Origin: CALFCE01 sp964411665
Lineage (GTDB): Bacteria > Pseudomonadota > Gammaproteobacteria > Granulosicoccales > Granulosicoccaceae
Length of the DNA stretch: 23,875 bases
Reading direction: 5' to 3'
Assembly (NCBI GenBank): GCA_964411665.1
Contig: CAYPMR010000059.1
Span: 1-23,875, forward strand
Position numbers and translations under genes: made by a program. This document shows, in pieces, positions 1 to 6,673 of the stretch. Below the pieces are notes generated by a model. The model saw only the letters and a list, made by a program, of their open reading frames with translations, ran no database searches and was not told the DNA's origin. The number at the start of each line of letters is the position of its first letter. Within the stretch, counting starts at the first letter, position 1.

Positions 1-529
1 TGGAGTCATTGTTTTCATCGAAAAACGTTACACCGCTGATTGACCCTTTAGTAGGTTCTGGTGTGGGTATGGTATTGATCAACACGCAATCCTGAAACCC
101 TGACCCTGGTTCACCGTATATTCCAATTGCAGCGAAGGCGGTATTGGCGGGAGATACTGACTCCACTGCGTAAACACCAGAGACATCATCAGTTATTGCT
201 GTGCTTTGGGTGGCTAAAGTGTTGTATTCGGCGTCCAGAAAGGCGAGCGTCAGACTGGCAAATTTCACAGGACTAACTCCGCAGCTCATTCGATAGGCTA
301 TACCCGGATCTGCTGTAGTTTCACGATAAGCGCAACCGCCGGTATTCAATAAAGTTACATCGACAGCGAGTGAATCAGAATCACAAACCTGCCAAGGCGT
401 GGTGAAGCTAGAACCGGTTATCAGATCGTCTGAGATCAGTTCTTCTTGTGCAAAAGAGGGTGACACAAGCGGTAATTGCATAAGGCCAACCAGTATACCG
501 GGAACCGCCCAAGTGCGAATTTTGTGCAT
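1..529 (-). CDS. Secreted protein with SdrD/Cna-B-like segment (3' end outside window)
   Basis: Reading the minus strand from ATG at 529 gives an open frame of 176 codons that runs off the left edge. Residues 1-27 form a clear Sec signal peptide: basic start MHKIR, a hydrophobic core, and a likely cut after SPSFA before QEEL. The mature part holds several cysteines (in the contexts WQVCDSD, GGCAY, MSCGV and QDCVL) and looks like an extracellular beta-rich domain. A proline/threonine linker (TIPTPEPTKG) follows, then GSISGVTFFDENND, which resembles the opening of SdrD B / Cna-B repeats (consensus like GSISGTVFxDxNxNG). I infer an exported, probably surface-attached or secreted repeat protein. 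A weak purine stretch (GTAGG) precedes the ATG. The exact family and full length cannot be seen. An alternative is a generic secreted protein with a single carboxypeptidase-regulatory-like domain. Confidence 0.72.
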   Translation of the reverse strand, partial: MHKIRTWAVPGILVGLMQLPLVSPSFAQEELISDDLITGSSFTTPWQVCDSDSLAVDVTLLNTGGCAYRETTADPGIAYRMSCGVSPVKFASLTLAFLDAEYNTLATQSTAITDDVSGVYAVESVSPANTAFAAIGIYGEPGSGFQDCVLINTIPTPEPTKGSISGVTFFDENNDS

Positions 530-977
530 GACATTTACCTACGACGTTAGTGTAGTGGTTGAGTGGTGACTTGCCTGATCTTCCTCTACCTGAATAATTC
601 AGGTATTGAAAAGTGAGCAAAAATTCCACCGTCTTAAAATTACTTTCGACCAGCGTCTGGATTCATTTATCAAGTCATTTATTAATTGTCTGTTACGCCA
701 CACTTTGATTGCATGAAGATAAATCAGAATGATAGGTAGCTGTCTGCAGGATATTACTTTCAACTGTTAGCCGATTATCTGCCACAATTGTTCATTTAAG
801 TGTCAAGTGATTTTGATAGTTGGAAACTGCAGTCAACTCCAATTAAAAAACAAAATAACGAAATATTTAATCACTCAGCACTGGAAAATAGATTTTTCGC
901 TGGTTTGTGGGTTGGAGAAGACCTACTATGTGCTTAATATCCTGGAATACAGGTTCGTAGAAGTACTCTTATAAACT
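530..977. other. Intergenic region between divergent genes
   Basis: This AT-rich stretch of about 450 bases separates the minus-strand secreted protein from the plus-strand Rieske operon and must hold both promoters. I see no credible open frame in it. The one clear element is the dyad at 587-605. An 8-base palindrome ACAATTGT lies at 784-791. TATAAA just before the Rieske ATG is too close to the start to be its -10 box. No promoter could be assigned with confidence. Confidence 0.6.
587..605. promoter_or_regulatory. Perfect 19-bp dyad, candidate operator
   Basis: TACCTGAA-TAA-TTCAGGTA is a perfect inverted repeat with 8-base arms and a 3-base centre. It lies about 58 bases upstream of the ATG of the minus-strand secreted protein. 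The position suits an operator or an RNA hairpin in its leader. The half-site CCTGA/TCAGG recalls LuxR- or LexA-type CTG...CAG symmetry, but the CTG-to-CAG spacing here is 7, not 10, so I do not assign a regulator family. Confidence 0.4.
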
Positions 978-1376
978 ATGAGTGATATGCCGAGCGAGAA
1001 GTTGCCCTTGGTCAATGGCAGCGGAAATTGGAAATGTATTGCGTCTTCGTCTGATCTGGATATTCCTCGTCCAGTTATTCCCGTTGCGTTAGACGGTAAA
1101 CAATGGGTGTTATTCCGGGATCATCAAGGGGAGCTTGGACTTATCGGACGCCACTGTCCGCACCGAGGTGCTGATCTTTGTTTTGCCCGACGCGAGGATA
1201 ATGGGCTGCGTTGCCCGTTTCATGGATGGCATTTTGATCGAAGTGGTCAATGTACTGAGCAACCAGCAGAACCGGAAGGGTCAACGATGTATACGCAAAT
1301 CAAAGCGTTGACTCTGCCAGTGGTTGAACGTGACGATAATATATATGCTTTGTTGAGTGAGGCTAGTTGTAGCTGA
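978..1376 (+). CDS. Stand-alone Rieske [2Fe-2S] protein, phthalate-dioxygenase type
   Basis: This 132-residue protein is essentially one Rieske domain. The cluster motif is complete: C60-P-H62, sixteen residues, then C79-P-F-H82, in the context HCPHRGADL ... CPFHGWHFD. The flanking sequence (TEQPAEPEGS, then LPVVERDDNIYALL) matches the Rieske half of phthalate-4,5-dioxygenase-type oxygenases rather than free biphenyl-type ferredoxins. The catalytic half is absent. The stop comes right after the domain, and the next gene carries a catalytic half without a working cluster, so this protein probably supplies its electrons. It is cytoplasmic, with no signal peptide. ATG at 978 is used; ATG at 987 is also possible, and no strong ribosome binding site marks either. 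It is the first gene of an apparent operon; 93 bases separate it from the next gene. Confidence 0.88.
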   Translation: MSDMPSEKLPLVNGSGNWKCIASSSDLDIPRPVIPVALDGKQWVLFRDHQGELGLIGRHCPHRGADLCFARREDNGLRCPFHGWHFDRSGQCTEQPAEPEGSTMYTQIKALTLPVVERDDNIYALLSEASCS

Positions 1377-1469
1377 TGTTAAATTGCGATAGCCATTGTT
1401 ATTGCGTTGGCTAGTGCGTCTCTATGATTTTGTACACCTGTCAATGGTGGTTATTCGAGAACCTAATCT

Positions 1470-2699
1470 GTGATCAGCCAATCGTTGAATGACAAAATAA
1501 CACAGACAGGTATCGACAGCCCTGCCGGTGCTGTACTAAGGCGCTATTGGCAACCTGCCGCACTGGAAGATGAAATTGAAACTGGCTTGCCTCTGGCTGT
1601 TAATTTGATGGGAGAGAAGCTGGCGCTGGTTAAGGGTGATGATGGCGGGTTGGCTCTTGCTACTCGCAAGAATGCTACAGATGATCTGGCGATCGAATAC
1701 CCAAGGTCAGATTCTATACAACTGGATGCGGCTACTCCTGTGTATCCTGCTGTCATCAGAGGTGGAATCGTTTTCGCCTATCTTGGTCATTCTGAACCTC
1801 CGGATTTTCCGAATTTCGATTGTTTTCGCGCACCCACGAGCCACACTTTTGCGTTCAAGGGGCTTTGGTCGTGCAACTGGTTACAAGCTCTGGAGATTGG
1901 AATCGATCCAGCACATGCTTCCTTTCTACATCGATTTCTGCAAGATGAAGATCCTGAAGCTGCTTATGGGAAACAGTTTCGTGATAAAGCGGCGCAAACA
2001 GATATACCAATGACTCAGATACTTCGTGAGTACCCGCGACCTGATATCGATGTAGAGGAAACCGAGTACGGATTGAAGATCACAGCTTTGCGTCACCTGC
2101 TGAACGAACAAACTCATGTGCGAGTGACAAACCAGATTTTCCCCACTGCAATCTGCATCCCGATGTCACGGGAGATGACTATTACCCAATGGCATGTGCC
2201 GATTAATGATACACATTGTTTTTGGTATTCTATCTTCACGAGTTTCAAAGACCCGGTAAACAAGGCATTAATGAAGGAACAACGATTAAAAGAACATCGT
2301 CTACCAAGCTATGCGCCGCTCAAAAACAAGGAAAACGACTATCAATTTGATCCTCAGGAACAGGAGACATTGACTTACACAGGCATGGGCCTCGATATCA
2401 ATGTACATGACCAATGGGCAGTTGAAGGTATGGGCCCTGTTCAGGACAGAACACAGGAGCATCTGGGTCGTAGTGATGTGGCGATTATTCGCTACCGGCG
2501 TATGTTGCGTAAAGCTATTGCCGCAGTGGAGGAGAATGCTGATACGCTTGATCTACCGATGCTGAACAGTTCGGACATAACTTCCATCAAGGGTCCCTTA
2601 TCCAATGATTCGATTGCGCCTAAAGCCGATTGGTATTCAGCCAGTGAGCAGGCTGACAATGCTCGACGTAGCGCTTGTCCTTGGAACGCGACTGTTTAA
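1470..2699 (+). CDS. Rieske-type oxygenase catalytic subunit lacking its own Rieske cluster
   Basis: This 409-residue protein follows phthalate-dioxygenase-type oxygenases from end to end: ITQTGIDSPAGAVLRRYW at the start, then CNWLQALEIGIDPAHASFLH. The iron ligands are H149 and H154 (D-x2-H-x4-H) with a candidate carboxylate D314, before GPVQDRTQEHLG. In the N-terminal domain, where relatives carry CxH...CxxH, this protein has GLALATRKNATDDLAIEYP and rejoins the family at PAVIRGGIVFAYLG. Residues 1-117 contain no cysteine and a single histidine (H107), so no [2Fe-2S] cluster can bind there. The length, short of the usual 430-440, fits loss of about 30 residues. GTG at 1470 is the first possible start after an in-frame TAA at 1464. 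Redox partnership with the upstream Rieske protein is inferred. The substrate is unknown. Confidence 0.88.
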   Translation: MISQSLNDKITQTGIDSPAGAVLRRYWQPAALEDEIETGLPLAVNLMGEKLALVKGDDGGLALATRKNATDDLAIEYPRSDSIQLDAATPVYPAVIRGGIVFAYLGHSEPPDFPNFDCFRAPTSHTFAFKGLWSCNWLQALEIGIDPAHASFLHRFLQDEDPEAAYGKQFRDKAAQTDIPMTQILREYPRPDIDVEETEYGLKITALRHLLNEQTHVRVTNQIFPTAICIPMSREMTITQWHVPINDTHCFWYSIFTSFKDPVNKALMKEQRLKEHRLPSYAPLKNKENDYQFDPQEQETLTYTGMGLDINVHDQWAVEGMGPVQDRTQEHLGRSDVAIIRYRRMLRKAIAAVEENADTLDLPMLNSSDITSIKGPLSNDSIAPKADWYSASEQADNARRSACPWNATV

Positions 2700-2706
2700 A
2701 TAAGTC

Positions 2707-4170
2707 ATGGGTGTGGACGTAAAGGCAAAGATTGCAAACGGCTCACTTGCCAATGTAGGTCGCTATGATGCTGATGCACTGCAAGAAGCTGCCACACTTG
2801 TAAAACGAGTATGCGATGATGGCATAGAAACTATACGCATCGTATTTCCTGATCAGCATGGCATTTTGCGTGGCAAAACCGTAAGTGCACGGCAATTGGT
2901 TTCAGTACTCACATCCGGACTGGGTGTGCCATCTACGCTTCTCCTTAAAGATACTGCTCATAAAACCGTATTCGATGTTTGGGGATCGGATAATACGATA
3001 GACGGTTTAGCATTAAGTGGAGCTGGTGATCTTTTGATGTCGCCCGATCCGAGCACGTTTGTCCCGTTACCCTGGTCTCCCCACTCTGCGATGCTGATCT
3101 GCGATGTGGTACAGCGTTCTGGTGATTGTGTTTCTTTTTCATCCAGAGCTGCACTAAAAAAAGCATTGGAAGCTCTGGCTGATGAAGGTTACGCCGCTAC
3201 CTTCGGACTGGAAGTTGAGTTTCAGATTTTCATGCGTCTTGATGATGCACTTGATCATGACCAGGCGACTATGCCTCCCGCTGCTATCAAAACGGCAAAC
3301 CTGACTCAGGGTTGGCAGTATTTAACCGAGACGCGCTATGGTGAAGCCGAAGATATTCTCGACGAATTACGTCGCACTGCTGATGCGATGGGACTTGCTC
3401 CATGTTCAATGGAGATAGAAATGGGCCCTAGTCAATTCGAGTTTACCTTTGAACCTACCGATCCTTTGCAACAGGCAGATCGTTTTGTATTGTTTAGAAC
3501 AATGGTTAAAGAGGTATGCCGCAAGCGCGGGCTACATGCAAGTTTTATGGCCAAACCAAAGCTACCTAATGCCGCGGCTAATGGTTGGCACATTCATCAA
3601 TCATTGCAAATGCTCGGCACGGGCGAAAACGTGTTCACGCCATCGAAGGCTGAGATGTTAACCGAACAGGCTGGGGGCTGGATAGCAGGCTTGCTGGCGC
3701 ACGCCGAAGCTTGTTGTTTGCTGACGACACCAACCGTTAACGGCTATAAGCGTTACAAGCCGTATCAGCTTGCGCCCAACCGTATCCAATGGGGAACGGA
3801 TAATCGCGGTGCGATGATTCGCGCTCTGTTGTACCCACATGACAGTGCCAGCCGTATTGAAAACCGCGCGCCCGATACCACAGCCAATCCTTACTTCGCG
3901 TTTACCTCGCAAATACTGGCAGGGCTTGATGGGCTTAACCGAAAGCTCCAGCCACCGGTGATGACCCGGACGCCATATGATGGGAGTGCTAAGAAATTAC
4001 CGACAAACCTCAGCGATGCAATCGACGCTTTCGAAGCCAGTGATTTGTTTCGAAATACTCTGGGACACGACTTTGTTAGATACCTTACACACATTAAGCG
4101 TGCGGAATGGCAACGCTATCTGATGACCGTATCTGAATGGGAACAGACAGAGTATTTTAATCTTTACTAA
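2707..4170 (+). CDS. Glutamine synthetase-like gamma-glutamyl-amine ligase
   Basis: This 487-residue protein has the full glutamine synthetase fold. The beta-grasp-like N-terminus is at about 40-130 and the catalytic domain at about 145-487. Metal and substrate motifs are intact: FGLEVEF (E169, E171), EIEMGPSQFEF (E236, E238), NGWHIHQSL (292-300), NGYKRYKP (345-352) and RIENRAPD (383-390). The NGWHIHQSL form and the poor match to housekeeping GlnA place it with GS-like ligases that join glutamate to amines (PuuA, gamma-glutamylmethylamide synthetase, IpuC, AtdA1). It starts 7 bases after the oxygenase stop, so it is very likely co-transcribed. In the aniline and isopropylamine systems a ligase of this kind makes the gamma-glutamyl amide that the oxygenase then attacks; the same role here is inference. 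No adenylylation site or glutamine amidotransferase partner was recognised. Confidence 0.86.
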   Translation: MGVDVKAKIANGSLANVGRYDADALQEAATLVKRVCDDGIETIRIVFPDQHGILRGKTVSARQLVSVLTSGLGVPSTLLLKDTAHKTVFDVWGSDNTIDGLALSGAGDLLMSPDPSTFVPLPWSPHSAMLICDVVQRSGDCVSFSSRAALKKALEALADEGYAATFGLEVEFQIFMRLDDALDHDQATMPPAAIKTANLTQGWQYLTETRYGEAEDILDELRRTADAMGLAPCSMEIEMGPSQFEFTFEPTDPLQQADRFVLFRTMVKEVCRKRGLHASFMAKPKLPNAAANGWHIHQSLQMLGTGENVFTPSKAEMLTEQAGGWIAGLLAHAEACCLLTTPTVNGYKRYKPYQLAPNRIQWGTDNRGAMIRALLYPHDSASRIENRAPDTTANPYFAFTSQILAGLDGLNRKLQPPVMTRTPYDGSAKKLPTNLSDAIDAFEASDLFRNTLGHDFVRYLTHIKRAEWQRYLMTVSEWEQTEYFNLY

Positions 4171-4545
4171 CCCCTTTGATTCAATTTATTTGTCCTAGCT
4201 ATCAATCATCAGCAACCGATTAGCAGTGACGATGAGCGTAGAACTATCACTTGAAGCAGCTTATCATCGCATTCCTGTTGTCGGTAGTCTGTTCGATAAC
4301 ATCACACCAGCAGTCAAACTATCTGATAACAGTTACATGCGGATTTTTGGTCTGGTATATAGTTATCGTAAAATTCTCTGGCTGGATAACAATGATATCT
4401 GGTGGACAAATACACTACAGTCTGGAAATGACCTTAAGCTTTTGAACGCGGACGGGACTACCTGGCAATCGACACTTCTAACGAAAAGACAAAGAGGCTT
4501 TTAGATCTGATTGCACATGGCAGGTGATTCTCCAGGCACAGCTAC
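4171..4545. other. Gap between convergent genes with a doubtful 92-codon frame
   Basis: This space lies between the GS-like gene and the convergent VOC gene. It holds one open frame from GTG 4226 to 4504 on the plus strand. The frame has no visible ribosome binding site, and its predicted peptide has no family motif I recognise. It could be a small unknown gene, a decayed gene or chance. No clear intrinsic terminator is visible for either neighbour. Confidence 0.35.
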
Positions 4546-4980
4546 TTAAGAAATCATTTCATTGATTTCAATCAGATTCATCGAAGGATCGTAAACATAC
4601 AAATGGCGCATGCCTGGTATGGCAAACGTACCAGTCAGCGAATACGGTATCCCGGCCTGTTTCAGGCGTTCAATAACTGCGTCCAGGCTCTTTACCTGGA
4701 AAGCGACATGCCCACCAATAGAAGGGTTGTGATCAAGCTCGTTTTTACGCGCGAATTCCGGTTCCGGGCGAATTAAATGCAAACCGGAATTTTCACCTTC
4801 GCTTGCAGTATTGGTTGGAAACAGTGTCAATTGTGCAGGATCAGCGCTGATGTGTCCGACCTGATCGGCAGGTGGAAAAACCCAGGTACTTTCAGCAAAA
4901 CCTAAAATTTCAGAATAAAAACGGGCGCTACCTCTAACATCGTTGGCAGCCAGATTGACATGATGGATTGACCAGGCCAT
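4546..4980 (-). CDS. VOC (glyoxalase/extradiol dioxygenase fold) family protein
   Basis: This 144-residue protein is a single vicinal-oxygen-chelate unit with two beta-alpha-beta-beta-beta modules. It opens with IHHVNLAANDVRGSARFY, the standard VOC start, and ends with the second-module strand LYVYDPSMNLIEI. Likely metal ligands are H7, H68, H91 and E138, one per expected strand, so a metal site seems intact. Family members are glyoxalases, epimerases, dioxygenases or antibiotic-binding proteins, and the sequence does not decide among them. In a catabolic neighbourhood an isomerase, lyase or ring-cleavage role is reasonable but unproven. It is the last gene of the minus-strand group, 218 bases beyond the LvaB-like gene, so it may have its own promoter. 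A distant AGGGA lies upstream of the ATG. Confidence 0.82.
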   Translation of the reverse strand: MAWSIHHVNLAANDVRGSARFYSEILGFAESTWVFPPADQVGHISADPAQLTLFPTNTASEGENSGLHLIRPEPEFARKNELDHNPSIGGHVAFQVKSLDAVIERLKQAGIPYSLTGTFAIPGMRHLYVYDPSMNLIEINEMIS

Positions 4981-5061
4981 GAAGCAGTATCCCTTTTATA
5001 AGTAAACCAAAATTAAATCGTCAAAATAAGATAACACACTGGTTTTAGCCAGCATGGGGTA

Positions 5062-5084
5062 GTTGATCGGTCATTGTTGATCGG
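5062..5084. repeat. 9-bp direct repeat upstream of the VOC gene
   Basis: GTTGATCGG occurs at 5062-5070 and again at 5076-5084, with 5 bases between. It lies about 80-100 bases upstream of the VOC start on its promoter side. It may be a tandem regulator site or chance. Confidence 0.3.
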
Positions 5085-5198
5085 ATACTCGCCGTACTGC
5101 GGACCCGGAATTGTAAACTACCTTATTTCGGTGATGCGCGGTAGGTGTATATTCTGATTTATTTGTTATCTGTTGGATGAAAAGGGACACCAACCATG

Positions 5199-5504
5199 TC
5201 AAGCCCCGGAACGACGTTGCTCGTCGCTGAGTGAATTCCACCAATGGGCATAGGGAGTTTCCAGAGGCGGCAGGTTACTGTAGTCAGTAGTGTCATCTTG
5301 CCACCACACAGGGCCGGCTTCACCCAGTATTGTTTTGGCCCTGAGTGCAGCCTCTTTATCCTTTGCAATGCGCGCCTGCATGAGGGCTTTGAGCGCACTT
5401 CGTCTGATGCCGTCGTCGAGCGAAGGATTGGTGCAACGCTTGAAAATACCTTTTGAGACTAAGTAGCGCCCATCAGGCGTATGAGGCCGATTTTTGCGTG
5501 CCAT
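5199..5504 (-). CDS. Small conserved protein resembling LvaB
   Basis: This 101-residue soluble protein has three recognisable blocks: TPDGRYLVSKGIF (9-21), GEAGPVWWQD (61-70) and TPYAHWW (83-89). A basic helical stretch lies between the first two. This pattern matches, from memory, a small conserved family of about 100-120 residues usually annotated as hypothetical and often found beside ACAD10/11-type kinase genes. Pseudomonas putida LvaB, which the LvaA kinase needs for activity in levulinate catabolism, is to my recollection of this kind. The kinase, dehydrogenase and SDR genes of such a pathway lie just across the divergent promoter region. ATG 5504 is chosen over an upstream TTG (5543) because family similarity begins at MARK. 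It follows the CoA-lyase gene by 28 bases, so they are probably one transcript. The equation with LvaB is inference. Confidence 0.68.
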   Translation of the reverse strand: MARKNRPHTPDGRYLVSKGIFKRCTNPSLDDGIRRSALKALMQARIAKDKEAALRAKTILGEAGPVWWQDDTTDYSNLPPLETPYAHWWNSLSDEQRRSGA

Positions 5505-5532
5505 GGATTCAGCTTTTAAATATAAGTGACGG

Positions 5533-6399
5533 TCAGCTACCAATTCTTTGTGCTATTGCCAGAACGCGATACATATCTCGAAGCACCGGTTTTTCAATCA
5601 GCTTTCCGTCAATAACAACCAGGCCGGTATCTGCTTCTTCAAATGTTTTGGTAATGCGCCTGGCTTTGGCTATTTCATCTGCTGTGGGCGTAAATACCTC
5701 GTTCAACGAGGCTATCTGTTTCGGATGAATAGACCCTTTACCTGAAAATCCCAATGCTTTGGCCTGTTGTGCAGCCTGTTTGTTACCGTCCGGGTCTTCG
5801 AGATCGAGAAAGGGCACGTCTATTACATCCAGTTCTGCACTGGCTGCAGCATGCACGACTCTGGAACGTGCATACAACAGTGGTTCCCATGCATTATCGC
5901 ACCGCAGTTCGGCTGCCATATCGACGCCACCAAAAAACAGTGCATCAATACGATCGCTGCAGTGAGCGATATCGAAAGCCGCTTCCAATGCACGATTGGT
6001 TTCGATGATCACATGCAATCGCGTGTTGTGCCCACGTTCTGTGAGTAAATCATCAAGCCAGATGATTTCTTCCGGGTTGCGAACCTTGGGTAGCATTAAT
6101 GCGGGCGGTGGTGTATCTGTGGCAAGAACAGCCTGAACATCTGCCAGTCCAAATGCTTCGCGCAGGCAATTAATCCGAACGATACGTTCAACACCATCGT
6201 CAGCCTGTGGTGTCTCGAAAAGAGATAAAGCGGATATTCTTGCTTGATCCTTGTCTTTAGGTGCGATCCCATCCTCAAGTTCAACACAGACAATATCGGT
6301 GCCTGATGCTAATGCCTTGGGGAACATGTCCGGGCGTAAACCGGGAGAGAAAATAAAACTGCGGCGTGGGCGAATCGTTGCGGTTTTGGCTGTGCTCAT
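5533..6399 (-). CDS. CitE/HpcH-type CoA lyase (malyl/citramalyl-CoA lyase-like)
   Basis: This 288-residue protein is a TIM-barrel member of the HpcH/HpaI aldolase - citrate lyase beta superfamily. Motifs run in order: RSFIFSPG near the start, VELEDG (39-44), RIN (R76), LMLPKV (101-106), IIETN (E133, metal), FGGVD (156-160, D160 metal) and GKGSIHPKQ (220-228). These fit Mg-dependent cleavage or formation of a 3-hydroxy-3-carboxyacyl-CoA bond, as in malyl-, methylmalyl- or citramalyl-CoA lyases. CitE with CitD/CitF partners is unlikely because none is nearby. ATG 6399 is preferred to a TTG at 6420 because GAGAAG precedes it closely. It is divergent from the acyl-CoA dehydrogenase and heads the lyase/LvaB-like pair. 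The exact substrate is unknown. Confidence 0.87.
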   Translation of the reverse strand: MSTAKTATIRPRRSFIFSPGLRPDMFPKALASGTDIVCVELEDGIAPKDKDQARISALSLFETPQADDGVERIVRINCLREAFGLADVQAVLATDTPPPALMLPKVRNPEEIIWLDDLLTERGHNTRLHVIIETNRALEAAFDIAHCSDRIDALFFGGVDMAAELRCDNAWEPLLYARSRVVHAAASAELDVIDVPFLDLEDPDGNKQAAQQAKALGFSGKGSIHPKQIASLNEVFTPTADEIAKARRITKTFEEADTGLVVIDGKLIEKPVLRDMYRVLAIAQRIGS

Positions 6400-6529
6400 G
6401 TTCTTCTCGGATGAAATCAAGTTATATTAAGGTTGAATGATAAATGCTGAACCTATTTGGATACAGTGTGATGTGACTAATTAATTATGATTCGGCTTGT
6501 GACAAACTCCAAGACCCAATCTATATCAG

Positions 6530-6541
6530 TTGACGGGTCAA
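6530..6541. promoter_or_regulatory. Inverted repeat in the divergent promoter region
   Basis: TTGAC-GG-GTCAA is a perfect dyad with 5-base arms. It sits between the divergent CoA-lyase and acyl-CoA dehydrogenase genes, where an operator for the whole catabolic block would be expected. No regulator gene is nearby, so the binding protein is unknown. Confidence 0.33.
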
Positions 6542-6585
6542 ATTGAGGTTGGTGGAAGTTAAACTTACGCTACCGGGATATCTGC

Positions 6586-6611
6586 CTGGTGACAGTATCT
6601 GGTGACAGTAT
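6586..6611. repeat. 13-bp perfect tandem duplication
   Basis: CTGGTGACAGTAT is repeated twice without a gap in the leader of the acyl-CoA dehydrogenase gene, just before a strong GGAGGGG. It could be a tandem regulatory site or a recent slippage duplication. Confidence 0.6.
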
Positions 6612-6673
6612 CGTATTGGAGGGGTACTATTCAATATCAAATTCGCGCTGACATATACACAGATCCTACCGAT

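Noticed and set aside
587..605. LuxR box or LexA box.
   Set aside because: The CTG-to-CAG spacing is 7 bases, while both classes need 10.
1636..2013. A 125-codon plus-strand frame inside the oxygenase gene.
   Set aside because: The real frame carries the full family pattern; this one is a shadow with low-complexity hydrophobic content.
978..2699. The two Rieske-related genes as one gene broken by a frameshift.
   Set aside because: Both proteins contain their own copy of the segment before the cluster (LDGKQWVLFRD in the first, MGEKLALVKGD in the second). They overlap in homology and do not simply continue each other, and stops and 93 bases lie between.
4226..4504. A 92-codon GTG-start frame between the GS-like and VOC genes.
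   Set aside because: It has no ribosome binding site and no recognisable motif, so it is mentioned only as part of the gap.
5159..5398. A second minus-strand frame overlapping the LvaB-like gene.
   Set aside because: It is a shadow of the better-supported 101-codon gene, which has conserved-looking blocks.
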